From Ktedonospora formicarum (lineage in GTDB: Bacteria; Chloroflexota; Ktedonobacteria; Ktedonobacterales; Ktedonobacteraceae), in NCBI RefSeq assembly GCF_016587355.1, contig NZ_BNJF01000002.1, positions 1,426,001 to 1,490,000 on the forward strand: a stretch of 64,000 nt of DNA, in the 5' to 3' direction. Shown here in pieces: positions 8,008 to 17,468 of the stretch. The notes below the pieces were generated by a model. It worked only from the letters and a program-made list of their open reading frames with translations, was not told the DNA's origin and did not search any database. A program made the translations under genes and the position numbers. Each line of letters opens with the position of its first letter. Position 1 is the first letter of the stretch.

Positions 8008-8925
8008 TTAGAGTCGTAGCATGCCCTCAGCCGCCGTTACCCCTGAACCGCAGATGCGCACCTCATCGCCCTGCAAACGTATCTCAATACGGCTTGGCCG
8101 CGCCAGGTCATATCCCTGCTCGATTATTGTCGTTCCCCAAGAGTCGATGCGGCCATACTTTGCTAAGTAGCAGGCGAGCGGGCCAGCCGCAGTCCCAGTA
8201 GCGGGATCTTCGACAATCCCTTCTGTAGGATTAAAGAAACGTGTATAGGCTGCGGCAAGTGGATCAACGGTGTCCAGGCTAAAGAGATAGCAGCCTTGAC
8301 CACCGACCGAGTGAAGATGTTGATACAGGCGTTTCGCGTCTGGTTGAGCGCGACTTATTGCTTCACGGCTCTGCACGGGTACCATCATATGTGCAGCTCC
8401 TGTTGAAACAACCTGTGCAGGTAAGCCTTCAACAAATAAATCAGATGACTCTAGGCCAAGCGCAGCCGCTAACTCTGCTGGATCTGTGTGGATAGCTCCA
8501 AATGATGGAGCGGTCTGCCTCATGCTGATGGTCGTTGGCTGCCACAGCGCTTCCTCTTCTCTCTTATCCGCTAACACTTCCACTGCGAGAACCTGTTCCC
8601 CTATCTCCTGATGAAAGACAGTCTGAGGTCCAGACAATTTCAGTTGGCCTGTTTCAGCCAACCACCACCAGGCCCCGAGCGCATTATGCCCGGCACCTCC
8701 GACCTCTTTACCCACTGGGGTGAAAGAACGTAGACGCCAATCAGCCTCGTGCCTGGTTGGAGGGAGTAGAAAGGTGGTCTCAGACTGGTTAAACTCGCGG
8801 GCAATTCGCTGCATGGTCTCCTGGCTCAAATCCTGCGCATTTACCACCAGTGCAAGTGGATTTCCGCTCAGGGGCTCTTGTGCAAAGACATCAACTATGT
8901 AGAAACGAACATGTTGTCTGCTCAT
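8008..8925 (-). CDS. PhzF family isomerase-like protein
   Basis: This 305-residue protein has the two pseudo-symmetric halves of the PhzF/diaminopimelate-epimerase fold. Family landmarks are VDVFAQEPLSGNPLAL near the start, NQSETTF with the catalytic glutamate E49, the phosphate-like loop GGAGHNALGA, and DPATGTAAGPLACYL in the second half. PhzF itself isomerises trans-2,3-dihydro-3-hydroxyanthranilate in phenazine synthesis, but most homologues outside phenazine clusters have unknown substrates, and no other phenazine gene is here. The start has GGAGAAT just upstream. Confidence 0.9.
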   Translation of the reverse strand: MSRQHVRFYIVDVFAQEPLSGNPLALVVNAQDLSQETMQRIAREFNQSETTFLLPPTRHEADWRLRSFTPVGKEVGGAGHNALGAWWWLAETGQLKLSGPQTVFHQEIGEQVLAVEVLADKREEEALWQPTTISMRQTAPSFGAIHTDPAELAAALGLESSDLFVEGLPAQVVSTGAAHMMVPVQSREAISRAQPDAKRLYQHLHSVGGQGCYLFSLDTVDPLAAAYTRFFNPTEGIVEDPATGTAAGPLACYLAKYGRIDSWGTTIIEQGYDLARPSRIEIRLQGDEVRICGSGVTAAEGMLRL

Positions 8926-9263
8926 CAGATTCTCCTTCTCTTATATTCCTTTAATCCATACAAAGGCGATAATAGACGCCCTAGCTACCAAGTTCCTTCT
9001 TCTTGGGAACGCAGTCGCGATCTTTTGTCGAGCGTGGTGAATCCAAATGCCTGGATAGTTGGTACGCCCGCCTGTTTGCCCCTTGTTCCATCGAGAGGTA
9101 AACAGTGAGAGCAAAAGGAGGAGACTCATGCGCCCGCTCTCAATAGCTTTTTTACCCTGCTTGCTCTCTCAGCATCCAGTGTAGCATTGTTTTGTGGTAA
9201 AGTGTAGAAAAAAATGCAAGCAATGACATCGGAAAACTTTAGATACTAAAGGAAAAATAGACT

Positions 9264-9788
9264 ATGACTTTAGATACAAAAAAACTGCTTGATGAGACAA
9301 ATTGGCAACTGCTTGAGGCATTGCAACGGAATGCGCGCCTCTCCTACAGCGAGTTGGGACAACAAGTAGGACTCACTGCGCCTGCTGTCGCCGAACGCAT
9401 ACGTAAGATGGAGGAGCAAGGAATCATTAGAGGCTATCATGCTGAGGTAGACCTTGCTCTGCTTGGGTTGCCTATTGTGGCTTTGGTCCGCTTAGTGCCA
9501 GCGGCGGGACTGCATTGTCGGAGCTTGGCCTCCGCTGCCAGTGAACTGCCAGAGGTTCTTGAGTGTTATCGTATGGCCGGTAATGATCAGGTGCTGGTGA
9601 AGGTAGCCGCCACCTCGATAGCTCACCTGGACAGTGTCCTTGATCAACTTGCGGTCCACGGTCAGCCTTCCACCTCGATTACGTTCTCCCAGCCCACAAT
9701 GCACCCTGTCGTCACCCATGAGCTGCTGGGGCAGGAGAGAAAGAACATGAGCACCTCATCCAGCAGAGCACTACTCATGGACGAGTAA
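9264..9788 (+). CDS. Lrp/AsnC family transcriptional regulator
   Basis: This 174-residue protein has an N-terminal helix-turn-helix (NWQLLEALQRNARLSYSELG, then VGLTAPAVAERIRKMEEQGII at about 30-52) and a C-terminal RAM ligand-binding domain (about 70-150) with CYRMAGNDQVLVKV. It is close to the family's usual length and has a 20-residue tail. It diverges from the PhzF-like gene. The 338-base gap between them (8926-9263) has no other gene that I can see and probably holds both promoters. Confidence 0.9.
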   Translation: MTLDTKKLLDETNWQLLEALQRNARLSYSELGQQVGLTAPAVAERIRKMEEQGIIRGYHAEVDLALLGLPIVALVRLVPAAGLHCRSLASAASELPEVLECYRMAGNDQVLVKVAATSIAHLDSVLDQLAVHGQPSTSITFSQPTMHPVVTHELLGQERKNMSTSSSRALLMDE

Positions 9789-9826
9789 GTTACGTATCTG
9801 GCTTCGAGGAGGACTTGAATTCCTCT

Positions 9827-10015
9827 ATGGAACCTTCTCGCACAGAAAAGAAGCTAGACAATGTTTCATTTATTCAAATGCTGCGCAGCTTAGAGAACTC
9901 TACAATCCAGCTTGAAAAGACGTGGTCTGAAGGCCTCGATAATGAGGACGTTAAAAAAGTGCATACCGAACTACTGATGCTTTGGGAATCATTTGGGCAA
10001 AACTTTCCTGCATAG
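9827..10015 (+). CDS. Small hypothetical protein
   Basis: A short acidic, helical protein of 62 residues, or 66 if a TTG at 9815 is used, with the core SFIQMLRSLENSTIQLEKTW. GAGGAGG at 9806-9812 is the only ribosome-binding-like sequence and is too close to the TTG and slightly far from the ATG, so the start is uncertain. It follows the Lrp-type gene by about 40 bases on the same strand. I do not recognise a family. 10016-10280 shows nothing further. Confidence 0.45.
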   Translation: MEPSRTEKKLDNVSFIQMLRSLENSTIQLEKTWSEGLDNEDVKKVHTELLMLWESFGQNFPA

Positions 10016-10280
10016 GCTGAAGAACGGTCAACTAAATTAAGAGGGCTAAGCTTTGATACGCTCAGTAAGCGATACCCATCGTTAAACTACCCAGCGACTT
10101 GCAAGCAATTCAGCAGTAGCACAATCTTCCCTATATTCCCCTTGATTGTTTTCTCCCTTCCTGCTACACTACCATCGCATTCTTCCCCTTTTACATCTGC
10201 ATCTTTCCATCGGTTTGTAGATTGGTGGTAGGTGGGACACGGAAGCATACACACACATGAAATGAGAGTTATTTTCAGAT

Positions 10281-11393
10281 ATGGCATACGGACCTTTATT
10301 AAATCCACAATCTATTCCGTCAAAGTTGAGCATAGCTGAACTCGTTGATAATTTCTGTCTTGCCTATAATGCTGGTAGGTTACGCGAGGCTTGCCAGCTC
10401 CTAGCTCACAAGGTTCTTCGCCCTGGTGTGACGGTTGGCCTGACACTTTCTGGCGCTCTCACTCCTGCCGGTCTTGGCTATGCTGCTCTTGTTCCGCTCA
10501 TCGAAGCAGGCTTTATTGATTGGATGGTCTCTACTGGGGCGAATTTGTATCACGATATGCATCGCTCTCTTGGCCTTCAGCTCTACCAGGGCAGCCCTTT
10601 TGTCAACGATGTGGCCCTGTTCAAGGAGAAGATCATCCGTATCTATGATATTTTGATGGATCAGGATGTGTTATTTCAGACAGATGCCTTTCTGTATCGC
10701 TGCCTCGAACAACCAGAGTTCCAGCATCGCATGAGTACAGCTGAGCTTCACTATCGGCTGGGACGCTATACTCTTGAACGTGAGCGCGTGCTGAACTATC
10801 CCTATCGTTCTCTCCTTTCAGCCGCACACCTCGCAGGCGTTCCAATCTATACTCCCAGCCCAGGCGACTCCACCATTGGGATGAATATTGCCGCGATCCG
10901 TGCCGCCGATGGCTACCAGGTAGGCTTCGATCCTGAAGCAGATGTCATGGAAACAACAGCTATTGTCTATCAAGCCAAACAGAATCATGGCAAAAGTGCT
11001 GTGATCGTTCTAGGTGGTGGGAGTCCAAAGAATTTTGCTTTGCAGACTGAACCCCAGTTGCAGGAGGTCCTAGGTCTCGAAGAAAAAGGCCATGACTATT
11101 TTATCCAATTTACCGATGCTCGCCCCGATACAGGTGGCCTCTCTGGTGCCACGCCTCAAGAGGCTGTGACCTGGGGAAAGGTCGATCCCAGCCAGTTACC
11201 CGATTCAGTCGTTTGCTACGTGGATACAACGATAGCACTCCCTCTATTGACCGCCTATGTGCTCGAAAAGTGTGAGCATCGCCCCTTCCAACGCCTGTAT
11301 GACCAGCGCTCTCACATGGTGGATAACCTGGTCTCTGTCTATAAAGAGAAATGGACTACTGTCAAACCCAAATACTTCCCTGAGACAGAGTGA
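10281..11393 (+). CDS. Deoxyhypusine synthase family protein
   Basis: This 370-residue protein follows the deoxyhypusine synthase fold: LTLSGALTPAGLG (about 54-66), STGANLYHD (84-92), VLGGGSPKNF (243-252) and TGGLSGATPQEAVTWGKV (284-301). K300 sits where the catalytic lysine forms the enzyme-substrate imine. Eukaryotic and archaeal enzymes transfer an aminobutyl group from spermidine to eIF5A/aIF5A; bacteria lack that target, and bacterial members are proposed to make homospermidine or modify other substrates. The start has only a weak GAGAG upstream. It stands alone, with no polyamine genes adjacent. Confidence 0.85.
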   Translation: MAYGPLLNPQSIPSKLSIAELVDNFCLAYNAGRLREACQLLAHKVLRPGVTVGLTLSGALTPAGLGYAALVPLIEAGFIDWMVSTGANLYHDMHRSLGLQLYQGSPFVNDVALFKEKIIRIYDILMDQDVLFQTDAFLYRCLEQPEFQHRMSTAELHYRLGRYTLERERVLNYPYRSLLSAAHLAGVPIYTPSPGDSTIGMNIAAIRAADGYQVGFDPEADVMETTAIVYQAKQNHGKSAVIVLGGGSPKNFALQTEPQLQEVLGLEEKGHDYFIQFTDARPDTGGLSGATPQEAVTWGKVDPSQLPDSVVCYVDTTIALPLLTAYVLEKCEHRPFQRLYDQRSHMVDNLVSVYKEKWTTVKPKYFPETE

Positions 11394-11528
11394 GCACAGG
11401 AGCAGTATTTACGTCTGCCAGACTCATTGATTCGCCTCTCTGGGGCATTAGAATGAGCGCGACAGTCGCTCCACGAGGTGTTGCCTCCTGACTCAGGGGC
11501 TATCAATCACTGGATGCTTCATCTCATA

Positions 11529-11741
11529 TCATCCTAGCGCCAATCCTTGTGTTCTTTTTCCTGCGGAAGTGTGCGGCAGGATACGGACGGGCGAACACCA
11601 GAGCCAGAGTTGCCCAAAAAGGAGACCACCAACCACGAGAAATAAGGAAGAGCGTATGCCGATCTGCTCTCCAAGCCATCCTCCCAAGAGTGCTCCGAGA
11701 GGCGTCGTTGCCCAACTGATGACTTGTATGGTTGCATCCAC
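11529..11741 (-). pseudogene. C-terminal fragment of an MFS transporter
   Basis: About 55 residues resemble the last two helices of an MFS_3-type exporter: VISWATTPLGALLGGWLGEQ, IGIRSSLFLVVGGLLFG, then the terminal SPVR. A TGA lies in frame directly upstream and the other ten helices are missing. 11760-12270 beyond it holds no gene that I can see. Confidence 0.6.
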
Positions 11742-12157
11742 TCTTCTTCAATAACTCTATCAGCTAGGCTGGGGCTAGCAATCTGTGCAATGGAATTTCC
11801 ATATTTACAAATAATGCCCCCGCATCATCATAGCCTCTATTTCATAATTTTCTTGTAACATTTCAGGTCCGCTCCTTCCCTTGGCTCCTCAGCGCTTGCG
11901 GCGCTTCGCGAGATTTGGATACTGAAGAGTTACAAAAAAACTTGCACACTGGTTCAGTTACTTTTGGTACTTCTACTTCTATTTGAGAACATCATTTTTG
12001 ATCCTGAGTAAATTAGAAACAAATGGAGCAATAAGAGAAGAATGCTCCTGCTACCTGAAATAAAGCAGTAATAATAGAGTTGACGCGTATCAAGGGCAAG
12101 AATCGCAAGCAAGTTATGCTTCTTTGACAACTTTCAGAAAGCATATACTTCCTCATT

Positions 12158-12177
12158 GCGCTTCTGAGAAGAAGCGC
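12158..12177. repeat. Perfect 8-bp hairpin with GAGA tetraloop
   Basis: GCGCTTCT and AGAAGCGC pair perfectly around a GAGA (GNRA-type) loop, about 100 bases upstream of the four-repeat membrane protein gene. It could be a leader structure of that gene, or a terminator remnant without a U-tract. Confidence 0.35.
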
Positions 12178-12273
12178 TTGAGTGTGACAAAACGACAGGT
12201 TATTCTTTGTTGCGTCAGAATATGCCTTTTTCAGCGAAAAATCATTTTTCTGGTCATATGAAGGGCAATTGAA

Positions 12274-13116
12274 GTGGATATTAGCGAAATAGTCATCGAC
12301 GGCAATAAAAAAAAGAGGGAAGTGAGCAAATTATACATTAACAGCAAAGTGCCACTAGCCACCTTTGGCTTCTGGCTGATCAAAATCTTGGCTACTACAT
12401 TTGGTGAGGTTGGCGGCAATTTGGTCAGTATGGATATGGGATTAGGGTATCTCAAGGCAACAACCATCCTAGTGGGTTTATTTGCCCTGCTGGCTTTCGT
12501 GCAGATTATGACGAAGCGATTTCATCCTTTCCTGTACTGGGGAACGATAGTTGCATCCACGACTGCTGGAACAACGCTTGCGGATTATGTGACCCGCTCT
12601 CTTGGGATTGGCTACACTGGCGGCTCGCTACTCCTATTAAGCCTTGTTATCGGTTCTCTGATTACGTGGCGCAAAGTTTTAGGGCGAAATTCCGCTGATG
12701 ATATTCTAGACCGACGTGCTGAATGCTTCTATTGGCTCACCATAACATTTTCGCAAACGCTAGGAACCGCATTGGGTGATTGGTTTGCCGATACCGCTGG
12801 GCTTGGTTACATCGGCTCTTCATTCGTGTTTGGCTTGGCGCTGCTAAGTATCGTTTTTCTTCACCATCGCCGCGCACTAAATGGAGCGATTCTGTTCTGG
12901 GCAGCCTTCATCCTTACCAGACCATTTGGTGCTGTCGTTGGCAATTTCTTTGACAAGCCAATCGACCACGGCGGACTTGCTGTGAGCAGAGCGATGCTTA
13001 CCTGCACTTTGTTTGCCCTTATGGCGCTTGGTGTGTTGCTCTTTCCCCAGAGTGCCAAGAAGATTAACACTAAGAATAGCGCTTTGTCAAAAAACACTGC
13101 CACGATTGACTCATAG
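12274..13116 (+). CDS. COG4705-like membrane protein with four internal repeats
   Basis: This 280-residue protein is hydrophobic and built of four repeats of about 55-60 residues. Each repeat opens after an aromatic FW/YW with a T..xG..xG[DN] pattern (ATTFGEVGGN, STTAGTTLADY, SQTLGTALGDW, TRPFGAVVGN), and three have GLGY or a related turn. This matches the uncharacterised COG4705 group as I recall it; function is unknown. The GTG start at 12274 is preceded by AAGGG. The polar N-terminus (residues 1-28) and C-terminus are probably on one side of the membrane. Confidence 0.65.
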   Translation: MDISEIVIDGNKKKREVSKLYINSKVPLATFGFWLIKILATTFGEVGGNLVSMDMGLGYLKATTILVGLFALLAFVQIMTKRFHPFLYWGTIVASTTAGTTLADYVTRSLGIGYTGGSLLLLSLVIGSLITWRKVLGRNSADDILDRRAECFYWLTITFSQTLGTALGDWFADTAGLGYIGSSFVFGLALLSIVFLHHRRALNGAILFWAAFILTRPFGAVVGNFFDKPIDHGGLAVSRAMLTCTLFALMALGVLLFPQSAKKINTKNSALSKNTATIDS

Positions 13117-13627
13117 GTTTGCTGCAAGTTTAGCTGGAATCTCCATATTTACAGATGGGGAGAACAGCGCCATCCCTGACCGGTATCGTGCGTGAAAGAC
13201 CACCCATGCTCCAAATACATCTCCGCTCCATCGCGAAGGTGAAGTTTGTAGCGCACTCGCCGGATAACGACAAGAAGAACGATATACGTAGGATATTCGA
13301 GAACGTTGAAAGGAGTGCCGATGCGTTCATGAAAAGATGTTTGTAGTCTGTGTAGCGAAATGTCTTGTACCTGAGGATGGTTTTCTGGCGTTGTTCTTTT
13401 ATGGAGGAAGATGTACAACGGGACAATTCATGGGGTGCTTCTCATCAGGTGTTTGTGTCTCAAAAGAATATGCCATAAGCCGCTTCTACGCCACATCAGA
13501 CTCTGAGTTCTGACAGAACCGCAAGAAAAGACGCTCTCTCATGGATCCGCTATAGATCAGTAAGCTGCTACCAGGTGTAGAGCGGCGAGCAAAAGCAGTA
13601 AAAGAAGCATAAAATTGCGAGAGAGCT

Positions 13628-13691
13628 CCCGTAGTGCCCGATGTCCTGCTCCTGGTAATGCTACCAGGAGCAGGACATCGGGCACTACGGG
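13628..13691 (-). terminator. Perfect 30-bp hairpin abutting the CPBP stop codon
   Basis: The arms 13628-13657 and 13662-13691 are perfect complements for 30 bases around the loop atgc. Each arm contains CCCGTAGTGCCCG or its complement. The leftward CPBP gene stops at 13694, two bases away. The position suggests a transcript 3' end, although no U-run follows immediately on the minus strand (AGCTCTCTCGCAATTTTA). A short inverted element or an assembly artefact remains possible. 13117-13627 holds no gene that I can support. Confidence 0.5.
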
Positions 13692-13693
13692 CC

Positions 13694-14437
13694 TTATTTA
13701 AGTGTATGAAGCAGGCCAGCGAGGATGCCCATTGTCAGAGCGGGATCGCCAAAGACATGAGCCAGAGCATGAGCCGTCAGATTGGGGGTCATGCTGCGCT
13801 TGCCAATGACATGGAGAAGAGCGACGATGGAGAAGAGGACAAAGCCAGAGATGGCATATTCAGGAAAGTAGTGAAAGCCGACCAGGCCATGATAGGAGCC
13901 AATGGTGGCTGCGGAAACCAGTATCTGTATCCAGGCTTTGACTCCAGCCCGACGCAGTTGCTCCATCAGGAAGCCACGAAAGAGGATCTCTTCCCCAAAC
14001 GCCAGAACAATGCCCATCGGGGCCATTACAAAGCGTTCCCAGGGCAGATCGAAGAAGGTGAGCCCGTTCCTGGCGGTGTTAAGGTAGGATGTGGCGGTCC
14101 AGAGCGAGCCAAAAATCACTGCAATGATTATAGCTGTAACAGTGGTACGTTTGCCCCAGCCGAGGTCTGCCAGAGTCTCGCCGTGTGCATGCTGCCACCA
14201 GTAGACCAGGGCGATCACCAGCGCGCAACTGACAAAGAAGCCACAGTCGAGATAGAGTGAAGCCAGGACAAGATCGTTTCTCATGGTTCTTGCAAGGTAG
14301 TCGGTGAGAAAGGCAAAGTTCGGGAGCGCGATGATAATCCAGCCCACAATGGTTGCTCCCAGGACATTCCGCCAGGCGATCAACGGTGTGAGAGGACGGC
14401 TCTGAGCGGGAGCCTGCGTTGTTGCTGTTTGTGTCAT
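13694..14437 (-). CDS. CPBP family intramembrane metalloprotease
   Basis: This 247-residue membrane protein carries the Abi/CAAX-type glutamic protease motifs: FGEEILFRGF (the EExxxR motif) in the C-terminal half, SYHGLVGF with the second-motif histidine, and LTAHALAHVFGD as the third. About seven hydrophobic segments are visible. The start is set at the ATG of 14437, with AAGGAG seven bases upstream; an earlier in-frame ATG at 14461 lacks this. Bacterial members process or bind membrane peptides and often accompany peptide-related or stress loci. It diverges from a hypothetical protein, histidine kinase and response regulator, an arrangement repeated near 22.6-26 kb. Confidence 0.85.
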   Translation of the reverse strand: MTQTATTQAPAQSRPLTPLIAWRNVLGATIVGWIIIALPNFAFLTDYLARTMRNDLVLASLYLDCGFFVSCALVIALVYWWQHAHGETLADLGWGKRTTVTAIIIAVIFGSLWTATSYLNTARNGLTFFDLPWERFVMAPMGIVLAFGEEILFRGFLMEQLRRAGVKAWIQILVSAATIGSYHGLVGFHYFPEYAISGFVLFSIVALLHVIGKRSMTPNLTAHALAHVFGDPALTMGILAGLLHTLK

Positions 14438-14698
14438 ATGAAAACTCCTTGTGAAACACATGCAATTATTGCATATTGTTTAACAAGTAAAACATAGGAG
14501 TATATTCAGTTGAAACGGCCAAATGATGGAAAATGTGTCCCTCTTTTTGTCGGGCTTCGGATGCAATCAGAAGGTGGACCTGCGATTCAGCCAGAAGGTT
14601 GAATCCCGATTCCACCAGGTGGCGCTTGCCTCCTGGCGTATTTTTGGCGATACTTTCTGAGATGGTAAAAGAGTCCATTCTGTTACAGGAGGGAAAGC

Positions 14699-15160
14699 AT
14701 GCAGCAACGTATCTATTATGCCGGACAGGTCACCCCCGAAAATCTGGCCGACGCCATTGTTGAAGCGTCTCAATATACACGGCGAATGCGCGCGCAGAAA
14801 GTGAGCGGCGGCCGTGCGGTCATGGTGCAGATTGGTCGCTGGGAGTTTCATCATCTGGAGCGGGCCGTGACCGTAGGCATTGCCTGTAAGCCAGATGATC
14901 AGCGCTATCTTGTCGTGAGTCTGGGCGAGCGCGATTGGGTGAACGAAGAGGCGCGCGGGCAGGCGGTTCAGCAGCTTGTTCGTGGCGCAGTAGTCAGTGC
15001 CCTGATGACTCCGTGGGCATTGTTCTCGATGGCCTCGCCCGCCGCGCGCTTGCTGGTCAGGGATACCACTACTGAGCGCCAGTGGGCACTGATTGAAGCG
15101 GCTGTGATGAGACTGGGTGGAACGCTGGTCGAACAGCGCACCCTCACCCCTCCTCTGTAA
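14699..15160 (+). CDS. Hypothetical protein upstream of a two-component pair
   Basis: This 153-residue protein starts at an ATG behind a strong CAGGAGGG. Segments include QVTPENLADAIVEASQYTRR, a beta-rich middle (VMVQIGRWEFHHL) and a hydrophobic helix near residues 100-118. I recognise no family. Its stop is directly followed by the kinase frame, so it is the first gene of a probable three-gene operon with the kinase and regulator, and may be an accessory or target of that system. Confidence 0.65.
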   Translation: MQQRIYYAGQVTPENLADAIVEASQYTRRMRAQKVSGGRAVMVQIGRWEFHHLERAVTVGIACKPDDQRYLVVSLGERDWVNEEARGQAVQQLVRGAVVSALMTPWALFSMASPAARLLVRDTTTERQWALIEAAVMRLGGTLVEQRTLTPPL

Positions 15161-16519
15161 ATGATGTGTGTTGCATGGTATACTTGGCTGGAGTCTTTCT
15201 GGATGGAGATCGATGCTCCAGTCGGTTTTAACTGGATCGCACGACGAGGTCAAAGTATGCTTTGCATGTTGCCATTTATGCCCACGAGAAGGAGCGCTCA
15301 TGGTTCGTCGCCATCAGCATGGATGAACTGGCTTCCTCTTTTTCACGCTAGCGCGTACCTGGCTATGGCTGGTGCGGTAACTTTTGCCATGTTGCCCGCT
15401 CAAGATTGGCAATCCCGCACCCTGGCGCTCGGTGGCTGCCTGGTGTTTGCGCTCTGGTATGGCATTTGCGTTTTTGTCAATCCGCTCTGGTGGATGAAGC
15501 ATCTTCTTAAAACCTGTGGATACCTGGGGATCAGCTGGATGATCTGGCTGGGACTGGTCTATCTGAATGTCAGCTTCTTTGACATGCTGTATATTCTGTT
15601 TTTGCAGATCTTTCTTTTTCTCCCTCTATCCTGGAAAATAATCGTTGCACTGATCTTACTGGTCTTTTCCACGTTTTTTGTCTCGTTGGTATATGGCATG
15701 AATAATTCCATCTATTTTTTTCTTGGCATTATGTTTGTAGTGATCCTTACTGCGTTTTTTGTCTCCTCCAGTATTAAACAAAATTATGTTCAGCATAATT
15801 TGATTAAAGAGCTGGAAGAGACCAGGCAGGCGCTGGCACGCGCGGAGAGACAGGCAGGCGTTATTGAGGAGCGCCAGCGCCTGGCCTACGAGATTCACGA
15901 TACGCTGGCGCAGGGCTTTTCCAGCATTGTGATGCACTTGGAGGCCGCCGAAGCCAAGTGGCAGGGGGAAGCAACGGTTGTGAGTGAGCATATAGATCGG
16001 GCCAGGAGGATCGCTCGCGAAAACGCGAGCGAGGCGCGTCGCCTGATCTGGGCTCTGCAATCCGAGGCTCTGGGCCGCGCTTCCCTCGGAGAAGTACTGA
16101 GCACACTGGTAGCTCGATGGTCTAGTGAGAACGAGATCTCCGCCAGCGCGGCTGTGACTGGGGATATCTACCCCCTGCGCCCGGAATACGAGCATATACT
16201 GCTGCGAGCTGCGCAGGAGGCATTGACAAATGTGCGCAAACATGCGCAAGCCTCGCGGATTACCATGACGCTTTCCTATATGGACCAGATGGTGACGCTG
16301 GATATTGAGGATAATGGAACTGGCTTTGAGCCGGGCGCCAGAGAAGATCTTGTGGATCTGGCGGGAGCGCAGAGTAGCGGTTTTGGTTTGAAAAGCTTGA
16401 GGGAGCGCATTGAAAAGCTTGGCGGTACACTGACTATTGAAAGCGCCCCTGGAGAAGGGACTATTCTGGCGGCCGCCTTGCCTACGCCATCCCAGGAGAA
16501 TCAGGAGCAGACTCTATGA
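15161..16519 (+). CDS. NarL-type sensor histidine kinase
   Basis: This protein of up to 452 residues has six or so membrane helices (about 60-205), a short coiled coil (210-235), a HisKA_3 dimerisation domain with phospho-accepting H246 in LAYEIHDTLAQGF, and a HATPase domain with N (ALTNVRKHA), G1 (DIEDNGTGF) and G2 (GFGLKSLRERI) boxes. The start is uncertain: ATG 15161 follows the previous stop directly, while ATG 15203 has GGAG upstream and 15323 begins just before the first helix. It overlaps the response regulator by four bases. The membrane-embedded input region suggests sensing of a membrane-linked signal. Confidence 0.9.
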   Translation: MMCVAWYTWLESFWMEIDAPVGFNWIARRGQSMLCMLPFMPTRRSAHGSSPSAWMNWLPLFHASAYLAMAGAVTFAMLPAQDWQSRTLALGGCLVFALWYGICVFVNPLWWMKHLLKTCGYLGISWMIWLGLVYLNVSFFDMLYILFLQIFLFLPLSWKIIVALILLVFSTFFVSLVYGMNNSIYFFLGIMFVVILTAFFVSSSIKQNYVQHNLIKELEETRQALARAERQAGVIEERQRLAYEIHDTLAQGFSSIVMHLEAAEAKWQGEATVVSEHIDRARRIARENASEARRLIWALQSEALGRASLGEVLSTLVARWSSENEISASAAVTGDIYPLRPEYEHILLRAAQEALTNVRKHAQASRITMTLSYMDQMVTLDIEDNGTGFEPGAREDLVDLAGAQSSGFGLKSLRERIEKLGGTLTIESAPGEGTILAAALPTPSQENQEQTL

Positions 16520-17139
16520 GTATTCGTCTGCTTATCGTCGATGATCATCCTGTAGTACGCGAAGGCCTACGCGGGATGTTGGCCAGCCAGCCCGATTTGA
16601 GTGTTGTTGGTGAGGCTTCCAACGGTCAGGATGCGCTTGAACTGGTGGAGCAATTGCGCCCTGATGTTGTTATTATGGATCTGCGCATGGCGATTATGGA
16701 TGGAACCACCGCGATCGAAAGCATCCGCCAGCGCCACCTGGAGACGCCTATTCTGGTGCTGACCACTTTTGAGAGCCGCGTCGATATCCTGCGTGCCCTC
16801 AAAGCGGGCGCCACCGGCTATATGCTCAAGGATGTTCCGCGCGAGCAGCTCTTTGTTGCAGTAAGGACGGTCGCGCAAGGGAAATCGGCGTTTGCCCCTG
16901 AAGTTGCAACCTTTCTCTTACAAGAGGTCCGGCAGCCCGCCAGCACGCTTCTAAGTTGGCGCGAACTGGAAGTACTCCGACTGGTCGCCCGCGGTGCCAG
17001 CAATAAAGAGGCCGCACGCAGTCTGCATATTAGCGAAGCCACCATCAAATCCCATCTCCTCAGAATTTTCAATAAACTCGGCGTTGATGACCGTACCGCC
17101 GCAGTCACGCGTGCGCTGGAACAGGGATTATTGCCGTAG
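16516..17139 (+). CDS. NarL/FixJ-type response regulator
   Basis: This 207-residue protein has a receiver domain (residues 1-120: acidic pair in LLIVDDH, phospho-acceptor D55 in VIMDLRM, the conserved threonine in VLTTFES and lysine in YMLKDVP) and a C-terminal LuxR-type helix-turn-helix (about 140-205: SWRELEVLRLVARGASNKEA and ISEATIKSHLLRIFNKLGV). Its ATG overlaps the kinase stop (ATGA), so the two are coupled. Obvious candidate targets are its own operon and the divergent CPBP gene. 17140-17468 shows no gene. Confidence 0.95.
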   Translation: MSIRLLIVDDHPVVREGLRGMLASQPDLSVVGEASNGQDALELVEQLRPDVVIMDLRMAIMDGTTAIESIRQRHLETPILVLTTFESRVDILRALKAGATGYMLKDVPREQLFVAVRTVAQGKSAFAPEVATFLLQEVRQPASTLLSWRELEVLRLVARGASNKEAARSLHISEATIKSHLLRIFNKLGVDDRTAAVTRALEQGLLP

Positions 17140-17468
17140 CCAGTGATGGCATGTTCACCACCTTCTTCGGCCCGTTACCCTTGATAAACACAGGAGTACC
17201 TATATTTTCAAGTATCGCCTCGGAGGAGGGCGGGGTACGTGGGAAACATAGGAACAATCACAGTCTCTAACAAAGTCGTTTCTTTTTGCGCATTAGGTGC
17301 GATAAAATTGGTAAATAAGGCTAAGAGCAGGTTTTAGGGCGAAGAGTGAGCAGCGCAACTATTGGCCGACAGAGAAATCCTCCAGAAGCAGCTTTCATCT
17401 CTCAGTGTTTGTAAATGTATGTGACGGGAGACGAGCCATAGATACTTTTTCGGTGACAGATTATTCCT

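Noticed and set aside
8008..8925. Phenazine biosynthesis cluster
   Set aside because: Only the PhzF-like gene is present; none of the other phz genes is nearby, and PhzF homologues are common outside such clusters.
13149..13418. Minus-strand frame ending in HLRDGAEMYLEHGWSF
   Set aside because: Briefly protein-like but with no recognisable family, no start context and no neighbours that need it.
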